A stretch of DNA of 61,598 bases from an uncultured Hymenobacter sp. (lineage in GTDB: Bacteria > Bacteroidota > Bacteroidia > Cytophagales > Hymenobacteraceae). The stretch lies in assembly GCA_913778455.1 (NCBI GenBank), contig CAJYVK010000327.1:1-61598 (forward strand), in the 5' to 3' direction. This document shows positions 42,015 through 49,511 of this stretch, piece by piece (within the stretch, counting starts at the first letter, position 1; each line of letters starts with the position of its first letter). The notes beneath the pieces are model-generated. The model did not search any database. It worked only from the letters and a program-made list of their open reading frames with translations, and was not told the origin of the DNA. The translations under genes and the position numbers were made by a program.

Positions 42015-43289
42015 ATGAGCATCAAGCTGCGTCTTACCATTCTGAGCTTTCTCCAGTTTTTTATCTGGGGCGCGTGGCTTATTACGATTGGCGCGTACTG
42101 GTTTCAAACTAAAAACTGGTCGGGCGCGCAGTTCGGCGCCATCTTCTCCACGATGGGCATCGCGTCCATCTTCATGCCTTCGCTCATGGGCATCGTGGCC
42201 GATAAGTGGGTCAATGCCGAAAAGCTCTACGGCGTGCTGCACATCTGCGGCGGTATTACCCTGTGTACCATTCCCCTGGTGACCGACCCCGGCATGTTCT
42301 TCTGGGTTATCCTGCTGAACATGATTTTCTACATGCCCACGCTCTCGCTCTCCATCGCCGTGTCGTACTCGGCGCTCAAGGGCCAGGGGCTCGACGTGGT
42401 GAAGGACTACCCGCCCATCCGGGTGTGGGGCACGGTGGGCTTTATCGCGGCCATGTGGGCCGTCACGTTCCTGGGCTTCGAGAAGTCGGCCAATCAGTTT
42501 TACGTAGCGGCCGGGGCGGCGCTGCTGCTGGGCGTGTACGCCTTTACGCTGCCGGCCTGCCCGCCGCCGTCCAAGGGCGCGTCGGGCCGCTCGCTGGTCG
42601 ATGCGCTGGGGCTCAAGTCTTTCGCCCTGCTGCGCGACCGCAAGCTGGCGACCTTCTTCGCCTTTGCCCTGCTGCTGGGCGCCGCCTTACAGCTTACCAA
42701 TGCTTATGGCGACACCTTCCTGCACGACTTCGATAAGGTGCCTGCCTACCGCGATACGCTCTCGGTGAAGCACCCGGCCTTCATTATGTCGATTTCGCAG
42801 ATTTCGGAAACGCTCTTCATCCTAGCCATTCCGTTCTTTTTGCGGCGCTTCGGCATCAAGCAGGTAATGCTGTTCAGCATGGTCGCCTGGGTGCTGCGCT
42901 TTGGCCTGCTGGCCTTTGGCAACCCGGCCGAGGGCCTGTGGATGATCATCCTCTCGTGCATCGTGTACGGCATGGCTTTCGACTTCTTCAATATCTCGGG
43001 CTCACTCTTCGTCGAAACCCAAACCCAGCCCAGCATCCGGGCCAGCGCTCAGGGCTTGTTTATGATGATGACCAACGGCTTCGGGGCCGTACTGGGCAGC
43101 TCCATCAGCGGGCTGGTGATTCAACACTACTTCACCGATGCCAGCGGTAACAAGGACTGGCACGGCATCTGGCTGGCCTTCGCGGCCTACGCGCTGGTAA
43201 TTGCGGTACTGTTCGTGCTCATCTTCAAGCACAAGCACGAGCCCCAGGCACTGGAGAATAAATACTCCGAGCCGGCAGTGGCGGCGTAG
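42015..43289 (+). CDS. Nucleoside:H+ symporter-like MFS permease
   Basis: 424 residues with 12 hydrophobic helices, of the NupG/XapB nucleoside symporter family. Family features are QFFIWGAWLITIGAYWF in helix 1, IFMPSLMGIVADKWVNAEKL after helix 2, and PPIRVWGTVGFIAAMWAV in the helix 4-5 region. The second half has ISQISETLFILAIPFFLRRF and YGMAFDFFNISGSLFVETQT. It probably imports nucleosides with protons; sugar specificity cannot be read from the sequence. ndk and tdk, both of nucleotide metabolism, lie in the same 10 kb but are not in an operon with it. Confidence 0.88.
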   Translation: MSIKLRLTILSFLQFFIWGAWLITIGAYWFQTKNWSGAQFGAIFSTMGIASIFMPSLMGIVADKWVNAEKLYGVLHICGGITLCTIPLVTDPGMFFWVILLNMIFYMPTLSLSIAVSYSALKGQGLDVVKDYPPIRVWGTVGFIAAMWAVTFLGFEKSANQFYVAAGAALLLGVYAFTLPACPPPSKGASGRSLVDALGLKSFALLRDRKLATFFAFALLLGAALQLTNAYGDTFLHDFDKVPAYRDTLSVKHPAFIMSISQISETLFILAIPFFLRRFGIKQVMLFSMVAWVLRFGLLAFGNPAEGLWMIILSCIVYGMAFDFFNISGSLFVETQTQPSIRASAQGLFMMMTNGFGAVLGSSISGLVIQHYFTDASGNKDWHGIWLAFAAYALVIAVLFVLIFKHKHEPQALENKYSEPAVAA

Positions 43290-43311
43290 CCGGCCGTTTT
43301 ACCCCTCTTAT

Positions 43312-44418
43312 ATGACGCCTACCCAGCCCCCAGCGGCTAGCCCTAATCTATCGGAAAGCTTTAGTCCACAAGGTAGCTTCCAACCCACTAGCTGGTTTTA
43401 CGCCACGTTTGGCGAGTTGCCACGGCGGGAAATTTATCAGTTGGCTACGGCCGACGCCCGCAAGGCTGTTATCCAAACCTTGGCCGAAAGCTATTCAATC
43501 GACGAGATAACGGTCTATCAGTCCGTCTTCATTGAGGCCGTAGACAAGGAGCCGGAGTGGCAGTTTTATGCTTTGTCGCCGGCCCCGCATGCGTTGCTCT
43601 CCTTTAGCATTGGAGGCAACTACGGCGACCAGGGCGCCGTGCTGTATTATTCGCCGCGTACCGATGCGACAGTGTTGAAGCAGTTGCGAGCGGCTCTAGC
43701 GGCGCAACTGGAAAACGGCCAAGCTGAGCGCCAGCGCATTCAAGTATTGCGGCTAATGGGCAGCGACCTCGACTTCTCGCCCCTCCCCCTTAAAATTCCG
43801 ACCCTCGACCTCGCCACTCACTACAACGACGACCTCTTGCCCGTGCACGAGGCCATCGTGAAGCGCCTGCAAAAGCCCGACGACAAGGGCCTCGTCATCC
43901 TGCACGGCCCGCCCGGCACCGGCAAAACCAGCTACATCCGCCACCTCTGCGGCCTCACCGATAAGCCCAAGCTATTCATCCCGCCCAACCTGGCGCTGCG
44001 CATTGCCGACCCGGAATTTATCAACCTGCTGCACGATAACACCAACTCCATCCTGCTCATTGAGGATGCCGAGGAATTGCTCACCAAGCGCGACGCCACC
44101 GGCAGCAACGCCGTGAGCAACCTGCTCAACCTCAGCGACGGCCTGCTGAGCGACGGCTTCCACATTCAGATTATCTGCACCTTCAACGCCGACCTGGCCC
44201 GCATCGACAAGGCCCTGCTGCGCAAAGGCCGCCTCATCGCGTCTTACGCCTTCGAGGCGCTGGCCCAGCCCAAGGCTCAGGCGCTGGCCACCGCCCTTGG
44301 CCAAGCTTCCCCCGTCACCGAGGCCATGACCCTGGCCGACCTCTACAACCGCGAAGACGCCACCTTCGTGAGCGAGCCCAAAAGCGGCAGCCGCATCGGC
44401 TTCGGCCGCGCCAACTAA
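43312..44418 (+). CDS. AAA family ATPase
   Basis: 368 residues from ATG 43312, 22 bases after the symporter; a longer open frame starts inside the symporter and is not used. The N-terminal 170 residues are a non-catalytic domain (FGELPRREIYQLATADARKA, ALLSFSIGGNYGDQGAVLYY). The AAA core has Walker A HGPPGTGKTSYIRHL (about 198), Walker B NSILLIEDAEELL (about 246), sensor 1 ICTFNADLARID, and an arginine-finger-like LLRKGRLIASYAFEAL. The layout is that of stand-alone BCS1/Cdc48-like ATPases of unknown role in Bacteroidota. It ends at a strong terminator. Confidence 0.85.
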   Translation: MTPTQPPAASPNLSESFSPQGSFQPTSWFYATFGELPRREIYQLATADARKAVIQTLAESYSIDEITVYQSVFIEAVDKEPEWQFYALSPAPHALLSFSIGGNYGDQGAVLYYSPRTDATVLKQLRAALAAQLENGQAERQRIQVLRLMGSDLDFSPLPLKIPTLDLATHYNDDLLPVHEAIVKRLQKPDDKGLVILHGPPGTGKTSYIRHLCGLTDKPKLFIPPNLALRIADPEFINLLHDNTNSILLIEDAEELLTKRDATGSNAVSNLLNLSDGLLSDGFHIQIICTFNADLARIDKALLRKGRLIASYAFEALAQPKAQALATALGQASPVTEAMTLADLYNREDATFVSEPKSGSRIGFGRAN

Positions 44419-44468
44419 GCTCGTCAATACAAGATTAGCACAAAAAAAGTCCGGTTTGAGTATAAAGA

Positions 44469-44501
44469 AAAAGCCGCTCTGCACAATGCAGAGCGGCTTT
44501 T
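44469..44501. terminator. Bidirectional terminator between AAA ATPase and ndk
   Basis: A perfect 15-bp stem (AAAAGCCGCTCTGCA with TGCAGAGCGGCTTTT) with a 3-base loop, flanked by A-runs on one side and T-runs on the other; serves both convergent genes. Confidence 0.9.
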
Positions 44502-44562
44502 CACTTACAAAACGAACCCAGCCAGATAGCCAGCCCGCCGCCGGAAGCAGGCGGATGCATCC

Positions 44563-44599
44563 CCGAAATCCGTCAAATCAGTTAAATCTGCGATCCGAA
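44563..44599. repeat. GATTTAAC repeat, copy at the 3' end of ndk
   Basis: The sequence ATCCCCGAAATCCGTCAAAT, then CAGTTAAATCTGCGATCC matches the aspS-leader repeat at about 34 of 37 positions. It overlaps the last codons of ndk and provides the stop TAA at 44582-44584. Confidence 0.8.
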
Positions 44600-44995
44600 G
44601 AAGAACTCACCTTCAATCTGGGCATTCTCGTCCGAGTCCGAGCCGTGCACGGCGTTGGCCTCGATGCTCTTCGCGTACTTCTTGCGGATGGTACCTTCTT
44701 CAGCGTTGGCCGGGTTGGTGGCGCCGATGAGGGTGCGGAAGTCAGCGACGGCGTTGTCTTTCTCCAGGATGGCGGCCACGATGGGGCCGCTCGACATGTA
44801 TTTTACCAGGTCGTTATAGAAAGGACGCTCTTTGTGCACGGCGTAAAATTCGCCGGCGCGCTCGGGCGTCAGGTTTACTTTTTGAAGCTCCACGATGCGG
44901 AAGCCGCCCTGCTCAATCATGCTCAGGATACCGCCAATGTGGTTTTCGGCCACGGCGTCGGGCTTAATCATGGTGAAGGTGCGATTGGTTGCCAT
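44582..44995 (-). CDS. ndk: Nucleoside diphosphate kinase
   Basis: 137 residues; moves the gamma-phosphate between nucleoside triphosphates and diphosphates through a phosphohistidine. Seen are [20 protein letters not shown] at the N-terminus, [20 protein letters not shown], and [20 protein letters not shown] followed by the active-site context [12 protein letters not shown] (catalytic His). The last residues, FFGSQI and the stop, are encoded inside a dispersed repeat that also occurs before aspS, so the natural C-terminus may have been replaced. A TACCTTTG -7 box lies 36-43 bases upstream. Confidence 0.96.
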   Translation of the reverse strand: MATNRTFTMIKPDAVAENHIGGILSMIEQGGFRIVELQKVNLTPERAGEFYAVHKERPFYNDLVKYMSSGPIVAAILEKDNAVADFRTLIGATNPANAEEGTIRKKYAKSIEANAVHGSDSDENAQIEGEFFFGSQI

Positions 44996-45030
44996 TCTTT
45001 AGGGGAAATGAAAAGGGTTACTTGGAGCCG

Positions 45031-45038
45031 CAAAGGTA
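45031..45038 (-). promoter_or_regulatory. -7 element upstream of ndk
   Basis: TACCTTTG on the minus strand, a perfect TAnnTTTG match about 40 bases from the ndk start. The -33 partner (TTCG at a spacing of 21) is weak. Confidence 0.5.
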
Positions 45039-45181
45039 GGCCGCCGCGGGGCAAGCGCTCGAACCTTCATCAATGGTTTGATTGTTGAAACCTAATTCAT
45101 ACCGACCTTTGTCGGCCCGTTTGCGTCAGCTTAGCTGGTTGGCGCTTTTTCAAGTGCATTCGTAGGCCATTCACGTCGTCG

Positions 45182-46237
45182 ATGTTCCCTTCCGTATCCG
45201 AGTTGCAAGCGCTGCTGGCCCAGCCCCGGCAGATTTTTATCACCACCCACCACAAGCCCGACGCTGATGCCTTGGGCTCGTCGCTGGCCTGGGCGGCGTA
45301 CCTCAAGAAAAAAGGCCACTCCGTGACGGTCGTCACGCCCTCCGACTACCCGGCGTTCCTCAACTGGATGCAGGGCAACGACGAGGTAGTGGTGTACGAG
45401 CCGCGTCAGAACGACCGGCAGGTACGCGACCTCGTCAACCGCGCCGAGCTCATTTTCTGCCTCGACTTCAACTGCCTGGGTCGCATCAACGAGTTGGGTG
45501 AGTACGTGCGCCGGGCGCCAGGCACTAAGGTGCTCATCGACCACCACCAGCGCCCCGAGGACTTCGCCGACGTCAGCTTCTCCGACCCCACGGCGGCGGC
45601 CACGGCCGAGTTGATTTTTGAGATCATCCGCGCCCTCGGTGACCAGGACCTCATCGACCAGGGCATGGGCGAGGCGCTCTACGCCGGCATCATGACCGAC
45701 ACGGGCTCGTTTCGGCACCCCAGCACCTCGCGCAACGTGCACCTCATCATCGCCGAGCTGCTAAACGCCAACATCGACCTGGCCTCGGTACACCGCCGCA
45801 TCTACGACTCGCACTCCGAAATCCGACTGCGCTTCCTGGGCTACATCCTGAAGGATAAGCTGACGGTGCTGCGCGAGTACAATACGGCCTACATCGCCGT
45901 GACCAAGGAGGAGCTGCGCGAGTACGAAAGCAAGACCGGCGACACCGAAGGGCTCGTCAACTACGCGCTTAGCATCGAGGGCATTGTGCTGGCGGCCGTG
46001 TTCATCGACCGCAGCTCGGCAGTTAAAATCTCGTTCCGCTCGGTGGGTGATTTTTCGGTAAGCGATTTTTCGCGCAACCACTTCGACGGCGGCGGGCACC
46101 ACAACGCCTCGGGCGGGGTGAGCCACGAGTCGCTCGACGCTACCGTGGAGCGCTTCGTGGGCCTGCTGCCCCAGTACCAGGCCCAGCTGCTGGGTACGCC
46201 GGCCGTACCCGTAGCAGTTGCGCCGCCCGTCGCCTAA
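45182..46237 (+). CDS. nrnA: DHH-family phosphoesterase, NrnA-like (nanoRNase/pAp phosphatase)
   Basis: 351 residues of the DHH/DHHA1 family, which hydrolyses short RNA (and pAp) to mononucleotides in the cytosol. The DHH domain has THHKPDADALGSSLAWAAYL (motif I), LIFCLDFNCLGRINELG (motif II Asp), LIDHHQRPEDFAD (motif III DHH) and GIMTDTGSFRHPSTSRNV. The DHHA1 part ends with the substrate-binding FDGGGHHNASGGVS near residue 303. All metal ligands are in place. Length fits NrnA (about 320-340). The tail of about 20 residues is alanine/proline/valine-rich. Its stop TAA is part of the next promoter's -7 box. Confidence 0.92.
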   Translation: MFPSVSELQALLAQPRQIFITTHHKPDADALGSSLAWAAYLKKKGHSVTVVTPSDYPAFLNWMQGNDEVVVYEPRQNDRQVRDLVNRAELIFCLDFNCLGRINELGEYVRRAPGTKVLIDHHQRPEDFADVSFSDPTAAATAELIFEIIRALGDQDLIDQGMGEALYAGIMTDTGSFRHPSTSRNVHLIIAELLNANIDLASVHRRIYDSHSEIRLRFLGYILKDKLTVLREYNTAYIAVTKEELREYESKTGDTEGLVNYALSIEGIVLAAVFIDRSSAVKISFRSVGDFSVSDFSRNHFDGGGHHNASGGVSHESLDATVERFVGLLPQYQAQLLGTPAVPVAVAPPVA

Positions 46238-46242
46238 CTTTG
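46235..46242 (+). promoter_or_regulatory. -7 element overlapping the nrnA stop codon
   Basis: TAACTTTG matches TAnnTTTG, begins with the nrnA stop codon and lies 37 bases before the FKBP gene. A TTG is found only 14 bases further upstream, so the -33 element is unclear. Confidence 0.5.
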
Positions 46243-46278
46243 GGGCGGGTTCTGTCTTTATTCCAATTTTAGTTTTTC

Positions 46279-47277
46279 ATGCAATTTTCTTTCCGGCCCG
46301 GCGCGGCCCGGCACCTGGCCCTGGCGGCGGGCGTGCTCAGCGCAGCTTCCTTCCTGTCTTCGTGCAATAAAGGCGGCGGCGACTATGCCAAGACTAAGTC
46401 GGGCATCGAGTACAAGATCTTCAAAAAAGACGGCTCCAGCTACTCGCCCCGCGAGGTAGCCGGCGGCGAAGATGCCACCTACAAGGATCGCGTGGGCAAG
46501 GTAATGTCGGCCCACATCGAGTACCGCACGGCCGGCGACTCGGTAATGATGAAGTCGCGCGAGCGCCAGTTCGGCATTCCGGTGCGCATTCCGCTCGAAG
46601 CTCTCACCGCCAAGCAGTTGGGTGCTGAGCCCGAGGCGTTTGCCCTGCTCCAGCCCGGTGATAGCGGCGTGTTCCGCTTCAACGCCGACACGCTCTACAA
46701 GCGCAACGCTCACCAGTTGGCCCCGGCCAACCTGAAGAAAAAAGGCAACTACATCATCCTCACGGTGAAGGCCGTGAACCTGCAAACCCGCGAAGCCGCG
46801 ATGGCCGAGGCCATGGCCGACCAGCAGAAGATGATGGCCGAGCAGCAGCGCCAGATGCGCGCCTACGCCGCCACCCAGGACAAGGCTGATGACGCTACCC
46901 TACAGGAGTACATCAAGAAAAACAACCTGACCAACGCCAAGAAAGACCCCAGCGGCGTGTACATCATCACCACGCAGCCCGGCACCGGCGCCAACGCCAA
47001 AGCCGGCCAGACGGTGACCGTACAGTACCGCGGTGCCCTGCTCGACGGCAAAGAGTTTGATTCCAGCGCCAAGCACGGCGGCCAGCCCTTCTCGTTCCCG
47101 TTGGGCCGCGGCCAGGTGATTCCGGGCTGGGATGCAGCCCTGGCGCAGCTCAACAAGGGCAGCAAGGCGACCATCCTCATCCCGTCGTCGCTGGCTTACG
47201 GCAAGCAGGGCTCGCCGCCCGCCATCCCCGCCAACTCGCCCCTGCGCTTCGACATCGAAGTGACGGACGTGAAATAA
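46279..47277 (+). CDS. FKBP-type peptidyl-prolyl isomerase lipoprotein
   Basis: 332 residues. The N-terminus (LALAAGVLSAASFLSSCNKG) has a lipobox LSSC, so it should be a periplasm-facing lipoprotein. Residues 35-165 form a divergent FKBP-like domain (SGIEYKIFKKDGSSYSPREV, EAFALLQPGDSGVFRFNAD). A helical, methionine/glutamine-rich linker follows (MADQQKMMAEQQRQMRAYAA). Residues 225-332 are a standard FKBP domain: AGQTVTVQYRGALLDGKEFD, SFPLGRGQVIPGWDAAL, KGSKATILIPSSLAYG, PLRFDIEVTDVK. It would assist folding of exported proteins. The gene downstream encodes a paralog of the same layout. Confidence 0.9.
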   Translation: MQFSFRPGAARHLALAAGVLSAASFLSSCNKGGGDYAKTKSGIEYKIFKKDGSSYSPREVAGGEDATYKDRVGKVMSAHIEYRTAGDSVMMKSRERQFGIPVRIPLEALTAKQLGAEPEAFALLQPGDSGVFRFNADTLYKRNAHQLAPANLKKKGNYIILTVKAVNLQTREAAMAEAMADQQKMMAEQQRQMRAYAATQDKADDATLQEYIKKNNLTNAKKDPSGVYIITTQPGTGANAKAGQTVTVQYRGALLDGKEFDSSAKHGGQPFSFPLGRGQVIPGWDAALAQLNKGSKATILIPSSLAYGKQGSPPAIPANSPLRFDIEVTDVK

Positions 47278-47306
47278 GCTGTCGCCCCCGACGTGTACGT
47301 ATACTG

Positions 47307-47338
47307 CCGCCGCGCCCCCTGGCGCGGCGGTTTTGTTT
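47307..47338 (+). terminator. Terminator between the two FKBP genes
   Basis: A perfect 10-bp GC stem (CCGCCGCGCC with GGCGCGGCGG), 4-base loop, followed by TTTTGTTT. It lies 29 bases after the first FKBP gene and 14 bases before the ATG of the second. Confidence 0.9.
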
Positions 47339-47351
47339 AGCCCCTACCCCA

Positions 47352-48428
47352 ATGCATTTTCGCTTTTTGTTGACGCTGGCCGCGCTGCCGGCGCTGGCCC
47401 AGGCCCAGAATACCACGCCAACTGCCGGCTTCGAGCGGCTGCCCAGCGGCACCGAGTACCGGCTGTTTCGGCGCGACGCGGCGGGGCGCTACGCGCCCCG
47501 GCCGCTGGCGGCCGTGCCCAGCCCCACCGATACCTCGCGAGCCGGCCAGTTTATGCTCGTGCACCTAAGCTACCTCACGGGCCGCGACTCGGTACTGCAA
47601 AACTCGCGGCAGCTGGCCCACGGCCAGCCGGTGCCCGTGCCGGTGCCCACCCGCTTCCGCAAGGGCTCGCCCGAAGAGGCACTGGCCATTTTGCAGCCCG
47701 GCGACAGCGCGATATTCCGCCTGCCGGCCGACTCGCTGTTTCGGGGCCGGCCGGTGCCGGCCGAGCTGCGGCGCGGCGGCAACGTACTCGTTCTGCAAGC
47801 CACCGCCGTACGGCAGGTTGACCAGGCTACGGCCATGGCCGCCGCCCAGCGCATTCAGCAGGATGTGCAGGCCGAGCAGCAGCGCCGCGCCCGTGCCCAC
47901 CAAGCCGAGCAGACCCTCAAGGACAATACGGCCATCGCCGACTACATCAAGGCAAACGGCTTGACGGGCAAGGCCCAGAAAACGCCCGGCGGGACGTGGT
48001 ACGTCATCACCAAGCGCGGCACCGGGCCGCTGCCCCAGGCTGGGCAAACCGTGAGCGTACGCTACCGCGGCACGGTGCTGGCCACCGGCAAGGAGTTTGA
48101 CTCGTCGGACAAGCACGGCGGCACGCCCTTCGAGTTTACGCTGGGCGCGGGGCAGGTAATTCAGGGCTGGGACCAGGGTATTGCGATGCTGCCCAAGGGT
48201 AGCTCGGCCATGCTCATTATTCCTTCGACGCTGGCTTATGGCTCCCGGGGAGCTGGGGCTGACATTCCCGCCGACGCCAGCCTGCGCTTCGACGTGGAGC
48301 TGGTGGATGTGAAGGGCAAGGCGACCGCAGCAGCTGCAACCGCCGCCAAGCCAGCGGCCAAACCGGCGGCTAAAGGCAAGGCCAAGCCCGGCGTGAAAGC
48401 CGCGCCGCGTAAAGTGGTGAAAAAATAG
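47352..48428 (+). CDS. Exported FKBP-type peptidyl-prolyl isomerase with a basic tail
   Basis: 358 residues. The signal peptide (FRFLLTLAALPALAQAQ) lacks a lipobox cysteine. The layout copies the upstream gene: divergent FKBP-like domain (SGTEYRLFRRDAAGRYAPRP, ALAILQPGDSAIFRLPADSL), helical linker, then a canonical FKBP domain at about 210-320 (AGQTVSVRYRGTVLATGKEF, LGAGQVIQGWDQGIAMLPKG, SLRFDVELVDVKG). It ends in about 38 residues of repeated alanine, lysine and proline (AAKPAAKPAAKGKAKPGVKA), like histone H1-type tails. The tail could bind DNA, envelope polyanions or nothing specific. A clear tandem duplication with the gene before it. Confidence 0.9.
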   Translation: MHFRFLLTLAALPALAQAQNTTPTAGFERLPSGTEYRLFRRDAAGRYAPRPLAAVPSPTDTSRAGQFMLVHLSYLTGRDSVLQNSRQLAHGQPVPVPVPTRFRKGSPEEALAILQPGDSAIFRLPADSLFRGRPVPAELRRGGNVLVLQATAVRQVDQATAMAAAQRIQQDVQAEQQRRARAHQAEQTLKDNTAIADYIKANGLTGKAQKTPGGTWYVITKRGTGPLPQAGQTVSVRYRGTVLATGKEFDSSDKHGGTPFEFTLGAGQVIQGWDQGIAMLPKGSSAMLIIPSTLAYGSRGAGADIPADASLRFDVELVDVKGKATAAAATAAKPAAKPAAKGKAKPGVKAAPRKVVKK

Positions 48429-48454
48429 CTAGTAGACGCGGATTGCGGCTTGGT

Positions 48455-48493
48455 GGGCCGGGGCCGGGGTTTTACCCTGGTCCCGGCCCTTTT
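48455..48493 (+). terminator. Terminator after the second FKBP gene
   Basis: GGGCCGGG (48455-48462) pairs with CCCGGCCC (48482-48489), with inner GGGG/CCCT pairing and a TTTT run directly after the stem. Confidence 0.7.
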
Positions 48494-48605
48494 GCTTGGG
48501 TTAATAGCCTGGTGCTAGCAGTGCGGAAAGAGGCCGAGGCATTTACTAAACCACGTTTGGTAGTTTGTCCCGCGTGCTGACTGCTTTACTAGCCGACGAC
48601 CCTCC

Positions 48606-49334
48606 CTAACTACTCAGCACCTCGCTCAGCACCTCCAACGATTTAATTTCGCCCAGGCCCTCGACGTGAAGCTGGTAGTAGCGAATGACGACGGCCAGCA
48701 ATTCGCGGCGCACCTGGCCGTTGGGGATGCTGGCGGCGGCTGGCGTACGCAGTAGCTCGTCGAAATAGTGCTCGAACTCGCGCAGACGTAGCGTGGCGGG
48801 GCCGCTGCCGAAGTAGCTGCCGGTGGGTGCCGGCCCGGCCATGGCTACCTGGTCGATCAGCTCGGCCCCGGTTTCGATGCCGAAGCCCAGGTAGCCAGCC
48901 AGATGCAATAGGAAGAGTAAGGCAAAATTTTCGGTGCCCACCTCCTGCTGGTCGAAAGTGAGGATGGAGTCGTGCAGGAAGCGAAACAGCGAGACGTTCT
49001 CCTCCTCCTCGCGCACCGACTTGCTCAGCACCTCACTCAGAAACAGCGCCACGCTGCTCTTGCGCACGTCGTAGGGCAGCGAGCGAAACGGCTCAGCGCA
49101 GCGAAACTCGGCCAGCCGGGTGAGGGTGCCGCCGCCCTGCCGCGGCACGTAGGCCACGAGCTCCAGCAAGGTAAGCGGCTGAAACAGCGCAATGCGCCCC
49201 GGCGGCTTGGCCCGGCGCACGCCATTGACGAGGTAGCTCTGCACCCCGCGCCGCTCGGTGTAGATGCGGGCGATGATACTGGTTTCGCGGTATTTGAGGT
49301 AGCTCAGAACGATGCCGCGGGTTTTGATGAGCAT
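48606..49334 (-). CDS. recO: DNA repair protein RecO
   Basis: 242 residues. The N-terminal OB-fold (KTRGIVLSYLKYRETSIIAR, IYTERRGVQSYLVNGVRR) binds single-stranded DNA; RecO helps load RecA on SSB-coated gaps as part of RecFOR. The helical C-terminal domain contains SSVALFLSEVLSKSVREEEE and FALLFLLHLAGYLGFG. The zinc-finger cysteines of some RecO proteins are lacking, as in other Bacteroidota. It is the gene upstream of porZ on the minus strand in orientation terms, separated by an AT-rich palindrome. Confidence 0.93.
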   Translation of the reverse strand: MLIKTRGIVLSYLKYRETSIIARIYTERRGVQSYLVNGVRRAKPPGRIALFQPLTLLELVAYVPRQGGGTLTRLAEFRCAEPFRSLPYDVRKSSVALFLSEVLSKSVREEEENVSLFRFLHDSILTFDQQEVGTENFALLFLLHLAGYLGFGIETGAELIDQVAMAGPAPTGSYFGSGPATLRLREFEHYFDELLRTPAAASIPNGQVRRELLAVVIRYYQLHVEGLGEIKSLEVLSEVLSS

Positions 49335-49340
49335 TACTTT

Positions 49341-49511
49341 TTAATTATAAATTGTAAATTATGAATTATGAATTACTAGCCTGATGATGAAATTATAACT
49401 CACACTTATCTCCCAGATACGGCTACTGTTTTTCTAAAGCATGAGTTGTAAATCATCAACCGGCTGGTTCAAGGGTCAATTCATAATTTATAACTCATAA
49501 TTCATAATTAT
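49341..49511. repeat. AT-rich inverted repeat between recO and porZ
   Basis: Left arm 49341-49375 (TTAATTATAAATTGTAAATT, then ATGAATTATGAATTA) and right arm 49476-49511 (TCAATTCATAATTTATAACT, then CATAATTCATAATTAT) are imperfect inverted copies in a region far richer in AT than the genome around it. The right arm includes the porZ stop codon. Confidence 0.75.
49406..49441 (-). pseudogene. Possible fossil of a T9SS-type 3' end similar to porZ
   Basis: Read on the minus strand, the bases encode FRKTVAVSGR and a stop, close to the end of the adjacent PorZ protein (VSKVAVLGR and stop). The last seven codons align without gaps and both copies abut the AT-rich repeat. The match is short, so chance cannot be excluded. 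Confidence 0.35.
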
